Source: CAYQUO01 sp964420835 (GTDB lineage: Bacteria; Chloroflexota; Anaerolineae; Anaerolineales; Anaerolineaceae). Taken from it: a stretch of DNA of 38,202 nucleotides. Below the pieces are notes generated by a model. It had not been told where the DNA came from. It ran no database searches and saw only the letters and a list, made by a program, of their open reading frames with translations. Numbering within the stretch: position 1 is the stretch's first letter; every line of letters begins with the position of its first letter. This document shows positions 7,216-16,636 of this stretch, in pieces. The position numbers and the translations under genes were made by a program. The stretch is from NCBI GenBank assembly GCA_964420835.1, contig CAYQUO010000024.1:1-38202 (forward strand). Direction: 5' to 3'.

Positions 7216-9342
7216 TCAAGGTTGCCGGCTTGACCGCCGACCCTGCCTGTGGCTCAGTTTGAGGATGGTGCCATTCTTGCGCGGCATGCGCAGGTACAAC
7301 CTGCCGGCTTCCAGGCCTGAGGTGTCCAGGTCGAAATCCGGGTCGCCGCGTAGGTCGGCTGCCACCAGTGCGGCATTGCCGCCCGGCAGATGCAGGTCAA
7401 AAGGAGCCACCACATCGCCATCGCCGGTGTTAATGGCCACTAGGTAGTAGGTCCCTTCCCGCTCGAACAGGGAGGCTTTCACCTCCGCCAGGCCGGGCAA
7501 TACCGGAACGGGAATGCCCAGCCAGGTGTGCAGGCACTTCACCGCCTGGGGGCTTGCCCGTACACCCAGCACGGTGATGCTGCCCCGGCCGCGCGACTCA
7601 CGGTAGCCCACCTGGTAGCGGTGCCCGAAGACCAGGCTGCGCAGGTAGCGGTTTTCCTCGAAATGTGTGTCCATGATGCTGCGCGTGTCCACCCGTTCGG
7701 CCCAGATGGCTTCGCCAGGGGTGGGATGCCCGTAAACGAAAAAGGGTGCCCGGGTGAGGAACCTGCACCCACCCAGGTTCACCTCGGTTTCGCTGGCCAG
7801 GTGGTCCAAAAAGGGTTCATCCGGAATGCCGTCCGGGCGGTGCAGTTCCAAACGGTTGTGCGGCTCGAATGGGTCCCGGTACAGCGGCAGGCTGGTGAAG
7901 AATACCAGGTGCCCTCCCTGTTGCACGTAATCCAACAGCGCCTGTTGTTGGTCTTCCGGCAGCCAGCGCGGCCCGGAATAGAGTACAAGCGGCTTCGGGA
8001 TGTGGCGGTTCTCCAGGTTGAAGAACTCGTACTCGATTCCAGCCTGGTAAACGGCGTTCAGTACCGGGTCGGAGAGGGCTTCCTTCTGCCAGTGGTAGCG
8101 CAGCGGGAAGGTGATGGCTGTGCTGGTCAGTTTCTTCCAGGAGGGAATGTCCTCCTCTTTATGGATCTTCACCATCTCGGCGAAGACGTCGAACATCTCA
8201 CCCTGTTTGCGCCCCCATTCATTGATAGGGCTCATCATCCAGTTGTCACGGTTCACCAGCATGTACCAGTTCCAGGCCTGGATGCCGGCCTGCACGGCGG
8301 CCAGGTTCTGCATCACAAAGTGGTTGGGCCATAACACGCCGGTGTAGTAATGCAGCCCGTGACCCGTGCCGCACTGGTATTCGGGGATGTAGGCCGTCTC
8401 GGAGATGCTGCGGTAGTAGCGGAAGACCTCCTGCAGGTGCCGCATGCCCAGTTCCTCCCCCGAGGCGCTGGTGCGGGTTGGGAACTCGTTGGCCGGGTAG
8501 GCATCCGGGCCCACCAGGTCCACCGCTTTTGCCAGGCTGGCGAAATCCTGCACGTGGTAAATGTTGTAAGTATTGTGCGAGATGGGAACATCAATCCCGT
8601 TGTCGCGATAAAGCCTGGCATAATGGGCCACGCAACGGGTGATGTAATCGGCGCGAAATTCAATGAAGTCCTCGTTGCGCAGGCGGTAGTGTGGGTCCAC
8701 CTCGATCAAATCCATCACCGGGCGGGCCTGTTCAAAGGTCTCATAATTGCTGCCCCAGCGGGCGTTCAGTTGCTGGATGTCACCATATTTCCCCTGCAGG
8801 AACTCGTGGAACAGGCCGGGTTCACTGCCCAGCCCCAATTGCTCCTCGTAGCACTGCACGAAAGGGTCGGTTTCATTATCGGATTGCAGCAGGATGATCT
8901 GGCCGCCATTGGTTGCCAGGAAGGGCTTCAGCACCCGGCAGACCTCTTGGATGTATCCGGACGCCCGTTCGACGAAATACGGGTGCATGCGGTGGTAACG
9001 GGCAACATCAGTTGGCACACCCATGTTCACAGATTCAGAGTAAATGAAAGGCCCCGGGCGCACAACCAGCCACAGGCCCATTTGTTTGGTCAGTTCCAAA
9101 AAAGCCTGCAGATTACGCCGTTCGTCAGTTTCTCCCGTGAAGTCACATTGCCCGGGCTGTAGTTCATGGAACTGCCAGTTGATGTACGTATCGATGGTTT
9201 CCAGCCCCATGTCCCGTACGGCGTCCAATATGATCCCCCAACTGGCCGGGTTTAACCGCCAGTAATGCACCGCTCCATTGAGCAGCGAAACCGGCGTATT
9301 TCCCACCCAGGCCTTTCCATTGGCTATCTTCACTGTGGTCAT
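7216..9342 (-). CDS. GH35-type beta-galactosidase-like glycoside hydrolase
   Basis: About 708 residues. The N-terminal TIM barrel carries the GH35 pattern: TYINWQFHELQPGQ, then VVRPGPFIYSE, the acid/base region LQSDNE (Glu after Asn) and, later, the probable nucleophile Glu in YIPEYQCG. Members hydrolyse terminal beta-galactosyl and related bonds. A following segment (VLYSGPRWLPEDQQ onward, with a VQQGGHLVFF strand) resembles the amidotransferase-like trimerisation domain of GH42 enzymes. There is no signal peptide, so it should act on imported oligosaccharides. I place the start at the ATG directly after AGGAGGAAGGG, not at an upstream in-frame codon at 9375. It is divergent from the ADP-ribosylglycohydrolase gene. 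Substrate specificity is not determined. Confidence 0.82.
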   Translation of the reverse strand: MTTVKIANGKAWVGNTPVSLLNGAVHYWRLNPASWGIILDAVRDMGLETIDTYINWQFHELQPGQCDFTGETDERRNLQAFLELTKQMGLWLVVRPGPFIYSESVNMGVPTDVARYHRMHPYFVERASGYIQEVCRVLKPFLATNGGQIILLQSDNETDPFVQCYEEQLGLGSEPGLFHEFLQGKYGDIQQLNARWGSNYETFEQARPVMDLIEVDPHYRLRNEDFIEFRADYITRCVAHYARLYRDNGIDVPISHNTYNIYHVQDFASLAKAVDLVGPDAYPANEFPTRTSASGEELGMRHLQEVFRYYRSISETAYIPEYQCGTGHGLHYYTGVLWPNHFVMQNLAAVQAGIQAWNWYMLVNRDNWMMSPINEWGRKQGEMFDVFAEMVKIHKEEDIPSWKKLTSTAITFPLRYHWQKEALSDPVLNAVYQAGIEYEFFNLENRHIPKPLVLYSGPRWLPEDQQQALLDYVQQGGHLVFFTSLPLYRDPFEPHNRLELHRPDGIPDEPFLDHLASETEVNLGGCRFLTRAPFFVYGHPTPGEAIWAERVDTRSIMDTHFEENRYLRSLVFGHRYQVGYRESRGRGSITVLGVRASPQAVKCLHTWLGIPVPVLPGLAEVKASLFEREGTYYLVAINTGDGDVVAPFDLHLPGGNAALVAADLRGDPDFDLDTSGLEAGRLYLRMPRKNGTILKLSHRQGRRSSRQP

Positions 9343-9515
9343 CCCTTCCTCCTGCACAAGTAGTCGCATCTGCACCTTCCAGCAGCGTCAATGTATTTTA
9401 TAATAAGGGGGCATTCCCGGGGAAGTTTCCCAGCCTCCTCGTCGTCGAGAGGACGCCGGGGCAGGGCTGTACTTCCGGTTGCCGCCGGAATTGAGTGACA
9501 CGGCAAGGAGGAGAG

Positions 9516-10445
9516 ATGCGTATTGACCTGGATCGCACCAGGGGCAGCCTGGTGGGGCTGGCCGTGGGTGACGCCCTTGGAGCACCCATCGAATTCAAAA
9601 GCCCCGGCAACTTTGAGCTGGTCACAGATATGAGGTCCGGTGGCACGTTCAACCTTCAGGCCGGGCAGTATACCGATGATACGGTCATGGCCCTCTGCCT
9701 TGCCGAGAGCATCCTTCAAACCTGCGATTTTGATCCCGTGGACCAGTTGCAACGCTATTTGCGCTGGTATCGCCAGGGCTACCTCTCCAGCACCGGCACC
9801 TGCTTTGATATCGGCAACACCACCCGCATGGCATTGGAGGATTTCGAGCGCAACGGCAGGCCCTTCCGGGAAACCGGTGGCCAGCGCGGCAGCAACGGTG
9901 CCATTATGCGCCTGGCTCCGGTTCCCATGGCCTTTTCCCGCCACCCTGCGGAGGCCATACGCTACTCCGGGGAGAGCGCACAGACCACCCATAATTACAT
10001 CGAGTGTGTGGACGCCTGCCGCCTGCTCGGTTCCTACATCCTCGGCGCCCTGTGGGGCGAAACAAAAGAGCGCTTGCTGACGCCCGGTTACGCCGCCCTG
10101 GACGGCCTGTGGGAGAACGTGCCCCTCACCTCCGTTGTGTCCGAAGTTTCCGCCGGATCCTTCCTCGCTAAAACCCCGCCTCAAATCCGCGGTGGCGGGC
10201 TGGCAGCCGAATGCCTGGAGGCCGCCCTCTGGGCTTTCCACCACAGCAACAGTTTCGAGGAGGGTGTATTGATGGCGGTCAACCTGGGGGACGATGCTGA
10301 TTCAACCGGGGCGGTCTTTGGCCAGATCGCCGGTGCCCATTACGGATTTTCAGCCATACCGGAACGCTGGGTGGCAACCCTGCACGCCTCGGATCTGATC
10401 CTGGATTACGCCACCCGCCTGCACTGCTGGGCGGCAAAAGCCTGA
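9516..10445 (+). CDS. ADP-ribosylglycohydrolase family protein (DraG/ARH-like)
   Basis: These enzymes use two metal ions to remove ADP-ribose from proteins or small molecules. The family blocks are all visible in this 309-residue protein: GLAVGDALGAP near the start, YTDDT (metal ligands), SNGAIMR, and GDDADSTGA near the C-terminus (second metal-binding block). The start is the ATG after AAGGAGGAGAG; a GTG at 9495 is in frame but has no ribosome site. The gene is divergent from the GH35 gene and convergent with the PfkB kinase gene, their stops only 14 bp apart. No nitrogenase or DraT gene is present, so a role in dinitrogenase reductase control has no support here. Confidence 0.9.
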   Translation: MRIDLDRTRGSLVGLAVGDALGAPIEFKSPGNFELVTDMRSGGTFNLQAGQYTDDTVMALCLAESILQTCDFDPVDQLQRYLRWYRQGYLSSTGTCFDIGNTTRMALEDFERNGRPFRETGGQRGSNGAIMRLAPVPMAFSRHPAEAIRYSGESAQTTHNYIECVDACRLLGSYILGALWGETKERLLTPGYAALDGLWENVPLTSVVSEVSAGSFLAKTPPQIRGGGLAAECLEAALWAFHHSNSFEEGVLMAVNLGDDADSTGAVFGQIAGAHYGFSAIPERWVATLHASDLILDYATRLHCWAAKA

Positions 10446-10459
10446 AACCGGGCCGGGCC

Positions 10460-11380
10460 TTATCCGGGCCGGCTCGTGCTGATCTGCACCCGGGGCAGGG
10501 TCTCGTTCACTTCGGTTATTGTGGGGGGGAAGCTCGTTGCCCCGGCGGTTCGTGTGTTCAATGATCCGGCAGCCATGCCCCAGGCCACCGCCTGTTGCAA
10601 CTTCCAGCCCTTCCACAGCCCGTACATCACGCCGGCTTTGAAGGCGTCCCCGGCACCGGTGGCATCCAGAACTTTCACCTGCGGCGGGCTTGCCCAGAAC
10701 TCGCTCCCATCCCGGTCAATGGCCAGGGCAGGGTTGCCGCCGTCCGTGGTCAGCACGATCCCGCCCGAGATGTGCTGCAGCCGCCGGGCATGCTCAAAAG
10801 GGTCCATCCCGGGGTATTCACCGCGGGTCAGGCTGGCGGAATTGACCGCCACATGGGTGATGGGCAGCAGCGGGTGATTGGGGTCGGTGATGTCGCCCAC
10901 CACCAGGGTCAACCCGGCCTTATGGGCCATTCGGGCAGCCTGGTTTCGCTCCTCGCCGCCATACAGGTCCAACGCCAGCAGGCGCGCTCCACCGAGCATG
11001 TCCCGCCTCAGCGGGGTGGCGGAAAGTTCTCCGAAACCATAAAGTTGGGAGCGTTCGCCATCCGGAGTGACCATGATGCGCCAAAAGGGCGTGCGCAGGC
11101 CGGGGCGTGTTTCCAGGTAGGCCAGGTCGAGGGTTGGATGGCGTTCTAGCCCGCGCCGGGCCAGCAGGCCGTACTCGTCATCGCCCAGGGCGTTCCCTGA
11201 AAGGCGCACATTCACCCCCCAGTTGGCCAGCACCACGGCCACATTGGCACCCACGCCGCCGGTGAAATAGGCCTCAGAGAGGATGCAAGCCGCCCGGTCG
11301 GGGGTGGGCAGGTAGGGCACCTGGATGATGTTATCAGCCCCGCTCTCACCGTAGACGAAGATGTCGGTCAAGGCCCTCAC
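10460..11380 (-). CDS. PfkB-family sugar kinase (possible fructosamine/Amadori-product kinase)
   Basis: A 306-residue ribokinase-superfamily kinase. GGVGANVA (41-48) is the N-terminal substrate loop and DATGAGD (239-245) the C-terminal PfkB signature with the catalytic base Asp245. It transfers phosphate from ATP to a sugar hydroxyl. The GTG start overlaps the stop of the SIS gene by 4 bp (GTGA), so the two are translationally coupled. It is the last gene of an operon with an amino-acid-type importer and a SIS protein. In known fructoselysine and fructose-asparagine pathways a PfkB kinase makes the 6-phosphate that a SIS deglycase splits, so that role is inferred here. Ribokinase or fructokinase activity on a free sugar is the alternative. 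Confidence 0.88.
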   Translation of the reverse strand: MRALTDIFVYGESGADNIIQVPYLPTPDRAACILSEAYFTGGVGANVAVVLANWGVNVRLSGNALGDDEYGLLARRGLERHPTLDLAYLETRPGLRTPFWRIMVTPDGERSQLYGFGELSATPLRRDMLGGARLLALDLYGGEERNQAARMAHKAGLTLVVGDITDPNHPLLPITHVAVNSASLTRGEYPGMDPFEHARRLQHISGGIVLTTDGGNPALAIDRDGSEFWASPPQVKVLDATGAGDAFKAGVMYGLWKGWKLQQAVAWGMAAGSLNTRTAGATSFPPTITEVNETLPRVQISTSRPG

Positions 11381-12494
11381 CCCCCATCCAGGTCCATGCG
11401 GGCGCTTTCGTAGATCTGAGAGTCTCCACTCTCGTAGCGTTGCGGGTCATTGCAGGCGTAAAACGAGCCGCCAAGCCGTCTGCCACTCAGGCATGCCACT
11501 GTCTGGGCTGCCAGGGGGTAAGTCAGTGTGGCTTGCAGGGTTGCAGCCGAGGGCAGGCCCATGAAAACCACGTTTCCGCCGCTGAACGCCCGGTTCCGGT
11601 CTGGTGCGGAAACAACCAGCAGCGGGCAGCCAAGGCCGTCCAAATAGCCGGCCACCTCGGCACAGCGCCGAAAGGTCCCGTCCGGCGGGGCATACAGGAT
11701 CGCCGGAGTGTGGGCGTCCATGGCGTAGTAGGCGTCGTGGGCATATTCCTCTGTTTCCAGTAGTACGGCTTTTAACTGGCAGATCTCGAACAACTTGCGC
11801 ATGGTGTAATGTGCCGTTCCGCTGAATGGACCGCTGCCCAGGCAGAAGACCGTATCTCCCGCTGACAGCCGGCCGGCAAATTCGGCCGCCGGCACCCAGG
11901 CGGCCTGAATGGCCGCCTCCAGGGCCTCAGGCAGAACATCCATTTCCGCCTGGATCCTTCCCTGGGCTGCAGGGTCCTTGCCGAGAGCCGCCGCCAGTTC
12001 ATACAACGCGGCCAGGGTGTAAGTGTATGCGCTGGTTCCGGGAACGAAACCCAACCGCTGATAACCGAGATCGAGGATGCGGCTCCCTGCATCCAATTGG
12101 GCTAGGGGCGACATTGGGCTGCTGGTGATCACCAGTGACTGCAGACCATGGCGCCGGGCAAGGGCCAGCGCATCCATCATCCGCACCACCTTGCCTGATT
12201 GGGAAATAAAAACGGCCAGCGAGCCGGGAGCGGCGTTTTTTGCCGTATAACCCGCAAAGGTCATTGCCGGCACCGCCTCCACCGGGCAGTCCAGCAGACC
12301 CTCCCAGGCATGCGCAGCCGCCAGGCTGGCGCTCAGCCCGTCTCCACAGGAGACCAGGTACACCCGTTGAAAGGGCTGCAGCCCGGCTGCCGTTTCGGCG
12401 GCCGCACGACGCAAGGCGGTCAACCTGCCGGCGAGCAACTTGGCCTGGCGGCGGATATCCGCCTCCAGCAGATCAAAATCGGAGCAGGGCTGGC

Positions 12495-12498
<4 letters not shown>
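11377..12498 (-). CDS. Double-SIS-domain sugar-phosphate isomerase/deglycase-like protein (FrlB/GlmS-isomerase superfamily)
   Basis: A 373-residue protein with two sugar isomerase (SIS) domains, about 45-170 and 205-330. FISQSGK (97-103) is the phosphate-binding loop of the first; LGSGPFSGTAHYTMRKLFE (220-238) begins the second. ETEEYAHDAYYA (248-259) aligns with the E-x-x-HGP catalytic segment of GlmS, FrlB and FraB, keeping Glu250/251 and His254 but replacing GP. It lacks the GlmS glutaminase domain. The ATGA start overlaps the ATPase stop by 4 bp and its own stop overlaps the kinase start. In this context splitting a 6-phospho-fructosyl amino acid into glucose-6-phosphate and amino acid is the favoured inference; a plain aldose-ketose isomerase is possible. 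Confidence 0.82.
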
Positions 12499-13209
<711 letters not shown>

Positions 13210-13223
<14 letters not shown>

Positions 13224-13899
13224 TGCGGGCGGTCCTCCTTTCGATGAGACTCACAACCTGTGACAGGCTGTAGGCGATCACAAAATAAACCGCCGCGACG
13301 AACACATTGGGCACCAGGGCCCGGAATGTGGCGGCAGTTACCCGGTTGGCGGCATGGGTCAACTCGGCATAACCAAATACTGACACCAGCGACGAATCTT
13401 TGATGAGGGAGATGAACTGGCCGGCCAGGGCTGGCAGAATGCGCCGGATGGCCTGTGGCAGGATGACCAGTCGCATGGCTTGCATGTTGGTCATGCCCAC
13501 CGACAGCGAGGCTTCCATCTGCCCGCGGGCCACAGACTGGATGCCGGCCCGCACGATCTCAGCCACATACGCCCCGGTGAAGATGCCCAGCGAAAGCACC
13601 AGCGGGATGGACTGGTTGCCGCCGAACAATGGGCCCAGCCCGAAGTAGAAAATGATCAGTTGTACGAGCAGCGGGGTGTTTCGGATGATCTCAACATACA
13701 CCTTGGCAATGCCATTAATCCAGCGGCTGGGAGATACTCGCATCATGCCGGCGATGATGCCAATGATGAAGGCCAGCACCAGGGATTGCGCCGAGATCAG
13801 AATCGTGTTCTTCATCCCGGTCATGAAGGCAGGCAGGTAACCAATGATGCAGCGTTCCCACACAAGCGGGTCGAACAATTCCCTCAGGATAAATTCCAT
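13210..13899 (-). CDS. Polar amino acid ABC transporter, permease (HisMQ/opine family)
   Basis: A 229-residue membrane protein with about five transmembrane segments and the ABC permease EAA loop (EASLSVGMTNMQAMRLVILPQA region, about 130-150) that contacts the ATPase. The family carries histidine, glutamate, glutamine, arginine and opines, usually as a homo- or heterodimer; only one permease gene is present, so a homodimer is expected. AGGAGG precedes the ATG. It follows the binding-protein gene after 97 bp containing a strong stem-loop, and overlaps the ATPase gene by 14 bp. Confidence 0.93.
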
Positions 13900-13933
13900 C
13901 TCGGATCCTCCTAATTGTTTTGCCTTAAGGAAT

Positions 13934-13954
13934 GGGGCGGCTCAGGGCCGCCCC
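13934..13954 (-). promoter_or_regulatory. Intercistronic stem-loop between binding-protein and permease genes
   Basis: A perfect 8-bp GC-rich stem, GGGGCGGC (13934-13941) / GCCGCCCC (13947-13954), with a 5-base loop lies inside the operon. On the minus strand it is followed by ATTCCTTAAGG, not a T-run, so it is unlikely to stop all transcription. Hairpins in this place, as in malE-malF, protect the 5' message and raise the binding protein over the membrane components. That role is inferred. Confidence 0.65.
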
Positions 13955-13996
13955 GTCCTTGGTCTCCATCCTTGTTCTGGTTCTTCCGTCCCTTCG

Positions 13997-14842
13997 TCAC
14001 TCAATGCTGACTTCTTTAAGCCAGGCCGAATCGACGAACCAATGGTTGTAGGAATCCGAGTAGGCATCCGTTACCATGTAAGAATCCAGGAAGGAATTCA
14101 CCCAAATCAGCAGGTCTTCCTGGCCTGCGCGCACCGCAACCCCGTAAGGTTCCTTGGTGAAAGGCTCAAGGATCGGGTAGATCTCCTCGGGATACATCAT
14201 GGCCTGCACGGCAATGAACGACTGGTCGTACACGAAAGCGTCCGAGGTGCCCATGCGGACATCCAGTGTGGCTTCGTTGCCGCCCTTCATCGGGCGAACC
14301 GTGGCTTTCTTGAAATATTTCTGTGCCGCAATATCGCCGGTGGTGCCCTGCTCGGTGACAATCGTCATCCCGGGAACATCCAGGTCGGCGACCGAGTTGA
14401 CCTTCCCCTGGTGCTTCTTGTTCACCAGAACGGACTGGCCGGATTCGAAATAGGGCTTGCTGAAGTTGACCACCAGGGCCCGTTCGGGGGTGATGGTCAT
14501 CCCAGCCAGGATCAGGTCGATCTGGCCTGAGCCAAGTGAGGGCAGGATGGCGTCGAAGTCCTTGAAATCGATCACATTCAGGGTCACACCGAGGGCATCG
14601 GCCATGGCTTGGGCAATATCCATGTCAAAACCCACCATCTTGCCTTCCTTGTTGATCATTTCAAAGGGGTAGTAGCCGGCCCCGGTTCCCACCTTCAACT
14701 CTTTGGCGGTCTGAATACGCTTGATGTTCGAGTACGGGTCGGCAGAAACGGTGCCGCTGCCGCCGCAGGCGGTCAACAGCATGGCCAGCAACAACACGCT
14801 AATCAGGCCAGCCAGGACAATACGGGAATTGCTTGTTTTCAT
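13997..14842 (-). CDS. Polar amino acid ABC transporter, substrate-binding lipoprotein
   Basis: A 281-residue family 3 solute-binding protein. The signal peptide ends in the lipobox LLTAC, so Cys26 is lipidated and anchors it outside the membrane. The mature part has the two-lobe fold markers AGYYPFEM, GFDMDIAQAMADALG and GMTITPER; the Arg in TPER usually holds the ligand's carboxylate. AAGGAGA precedes the ATG by a few bases. It lies 45 bp after the amidinohydrolase gene and ahead of the permease. The family handles arginine, glutamine, histidine and opines; which one this binds is not visible. Confidence 0.93.
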   Translation of the reverse strand: MKTSNSRIVLAGLISVLLLAMLLTACGGSGTVSADPYSNIKRIQTAKELKVGTGAGYYPFEMINKEGKMVGFDMDIAQAMADALGVTLNVIDFKDFDAILPSLGSGQIDLILAGMTITPERALVVNFSKPYFESGQSVLVNKKHQGKVNSVADLDVPGMTIVTEQGTTGDIAAQKYFKKATVRPMKGGNEATLDVRMGTSDAFVYDQSFIAVQAMMYPEEIYPILEPFTKEPYGVAVRAGQEDLLIWVNSFLDSYMVTDAYSDSYNHWFVDSAWLKEVSIE

Positions 14843-14887
14843 TGCATCTTCTCCTTTTGCTCTTGAATGTGGATGAACGGATTGAAC

Positions 14888-15826
14888 CTATAATGGATCT
14901 CGCTTCAGGAAGGCCGTCATGCAATGGATGGAGCCGGCGCCCTTCATTAATTCGCTTAGGTCGATCTGGATGACTTCCACACCGGCCTTTTCCATTAACT
15001 TTACACTCTCCTTGTTATCGCCCTTCGGCACGATCACCCGACCCGGCTCAAGGGCCACCAGGTTGAGGGCAACGCCGTAGCGCACCTCGCGCTCGCTGTC
15101 GATCTCCAGGATGCGGAAACCGTGCCGTAATAGCGCCTCCACCGCGGTATAAGGCACCTGCCCCACGTAAACGGCGGCCAGTTTGCGGTCCAGCGGCGCC
15201 ATCATGCCGTCAAAATGCGCCTCTGCCCACGGCACCTGGATGGTGACCACCTCGCCCACGCCCATGCGCTCCAACTCGGCGCGCACCTGCCGGTTGCCTT
15301 CGGCATTGGTTCGCCGGCTGACGCCCACAAAGGCCAGGTCACGGCCGAACCACATCAGGTCGGCACCCTCAAATGTGCCGCTTCCGGCGATGGTGCGCAG
15401 GATGGGCACACCCAGGCGGGCCAGGGCTTCGGCGGCGTAGCGGGCTTCGCCGCGCCGCACGCTCGTCCCGGGACGTGCCACGATGGCGCCTTCGGGCGTC
15501 ATGGCAACCAGGTCGCGCACGAACATGCCGTTCGGTTCGTGCTCCTGCATCTTTTCAATGTAATGCACCTGCACCCCGTTGGCCCGGTACAGGTCGGCCA
15601 TGGCATCGTGCTGTTCCCGCGCCCGCACCGGGTCCATGCGTCCCGCAAAGAGTACGCTCGATAGGTCTTCGGGCAGATTCTCGATCTCGGCACCCGGGCG
15701 GCGCAAAAGCACTGCCCGCAGGCGCCCAACTTCGGAATCGCACCCCCAATCCCCCCAAAGTTGGTTCATCTGCTGTTCAAAGGTTGTGTGATCGTTTAGG
15801 GACCACTCATTGGCTGCAATGGGCAT
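14888..15826 (-). CDS. Amidinotransferase/amidinohydrolase-superfamily enzyme (arginine deiminase/DDAH-like)
   Basis: About 312 residues of the PF02274 type. The Cys-His-acid machinery is visible: FEGAD (acidic residue), HFDGMM (catalytic His) and, near the C-terminus, GAGSIHCMT with the nucleophilic Cys, followed by KRDP. The H-C-M-T block matches arginine deiminases, which turn arginine into citrulline and ammonia, but methylarginine or other guanidino substrates are possible. The start is the ATG with GAGG 8 bases upstream; a GTG at 15841 is in frame without a ribosome site. It is the first gene of the transporter-SIS-kinase operon, which suggests it acts on the cargo or on its released amino acid. 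Confidence 0.85.
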   Translation of the reverse strand: MPIAANEWSLNDHTTFEQQMNQLWGDWGCDSEVGRLRAVLLRRPGAEIENLPEDLSSVLFAGRMDPVRAREQHDAMADLYRANGVQVHYIEKMQEHEPNGMFVRDLVAMTPEGAIVARPGTSVRRGEARYAAEALARLGVPILRTIAGSGTFEGADLMWFGRDLAFVGVSRRTNAEGNRQVRAELERMGVGEVVTIQVPWAEAHFDGMMAPLDRKLAAVYVGQVPYTAVEALLRHGFRILEIDSEREVRYGVALNLVALEPGRVIVPKGDNKESVKLMEKAGVEVIQIDLSELMKGAGSIHCMTAFLKRDPL

Positions 15827-15860
15827 TTCAGGTAACCTCACGCAATTTTAATTGGAATAT

Positions 15861-15909
15861 TTAACATTATTAACACTGGAACTCTGGAAAAATTTTTCAT
15901 TCGATTATA
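15861..15909 (-). promoter_or_regulatory. Candidate promoter and leader of the six-gene operon
   Basis: On the minus strand a perfect TATAAT (complement of 15904-15909) lies about 78 bases upstream of the chosen start of the amidinohydrolase gene; no good -35 hexamer is seen 16-18 bp above it. The leader is strongly AT-rich and contains TTAATAATGTTAA (complement of 15861-15873), a TTAA-N5-TTAA repeat that could be a regulator site. Confidence 0.4.
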
Positions 15910-15928
15910 CCTCATCCCGATAAATAAA

Positions 15929-16612
15929 TTATCCTTGTAGAAATTGGCACACCCAGCCGTAAACTCCACGCAGCACAAAGCCCGCACCCTGCACCGCCTG
16001 GATGCGGGCACTCTCTTCCATCGGCAGGAGCGTGCCCAACAGGCACGGCCCGGGTTGACTGATATAAGGGGCTGCCTTTCTGAAAGCACCCGGTCCCGGT
16101 TCCCCCTCCAGCCACCAGCCGGTGTAATGGAAGGACTTCACCGGGATGGCGAACGGTTTCAGGGAGGGTGGAACCCGGCCCGCGCAGTCCGCAGTCCACA
16201 ACCCATGCCAGCCGGGCACGGCGGAAAATCCAGCCTGCTCCAGGGCTGCCTGGCTGGCAAGGTTGCCCTCTTGGATGAGTGCCCGCGCCAATCCTGCTCC
16301 GGCCTGCCGGCCGTCCAACAGGCTGGCCCTTGCCAGGGCACGCCCGCAGCCTTTGCCCTGCAGCGCAGGGACCACGGCCAGCAGGTCCAGTTCCCAGCGC
16401 ATCTGCCCCTGCAGGCTGCGGGTGGCGAAGCCGTCCACAAAGCCTGCCGGCACCCCATTATAAAAGGTGATATGCGCCCGGTTTCCGGGCTGTTGCAGGG
16501 CTCCGGCGATGCGGCCTTCGTCCGGCGAATCTTCCGGCCAGGCCTGGCTGTGAATGGAAGCAATATGCCCGGCATCTTCTGCAGAAGCCGGGCGGATCAG
16601 AAAGGTGGACAA
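15929..16612 (-). CDS. GNAT-family N-acetyltransferase with C-terminal extension
   Basis: A 227-residue protein. The first about 145 residues form a GNAT domain with the acetyl-CoA motif A as VVPALQGKGCGRAL (Q/RxxGxG/A pattern). The remaining about 80 residues end in a stretch (ARIQAVQGAGFVLRGVYGW) that looks like the last strands of a second GNAT unit, so this may be a one-and-a-half or degenerate tandem GNAT. Translation must start at TTG 16612: an in-frame stop, which is the stop of the upstream phospholipid gene, lies 24 bp away. GAAAGGG precedes it at about 11 bases. Acceptor substrate unknown. Confidence 0.8.
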   Translation of the reverse strand: MSTFLIRPASAEDAGHIASIHSQAWPEDSPDEGRIAGALQQPGNRAHITFYNGVPAGFVDGFATRSLQGQMRWELDLLAVVPALQGKGCGRALARASLLDGRQAGAGLARALIQEGNLASQAALEQAGFSAVPGWHGLWTADCAGRVPPSLKPFAIPVKSFHYTGWWLEGEPGPGAFRKAAPYISQPGPCLLGTLLPMEESARIQAVQGAGFVLRGVYGWVCQFLQG

Positions 16613-16636
16613 GAAGGAAAGGACCCTTTCGGCTGA

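Noticed and set aside
9495..9515. GTG at 9495 as start of the ADP-ribosylglycohydrolase
   Set aside because: The ribosome site AAGGAGG lies after it and directly before the ATG at 9516, which also begins the conserved part.
10446..10490. Terminator between the convergent ADP-ribosylglycohydrolase and kinase genes
   Set aside because: The GGCCGG-rich sequence mostly forms direct repeats, with only a 5-bp stem and no T-run.
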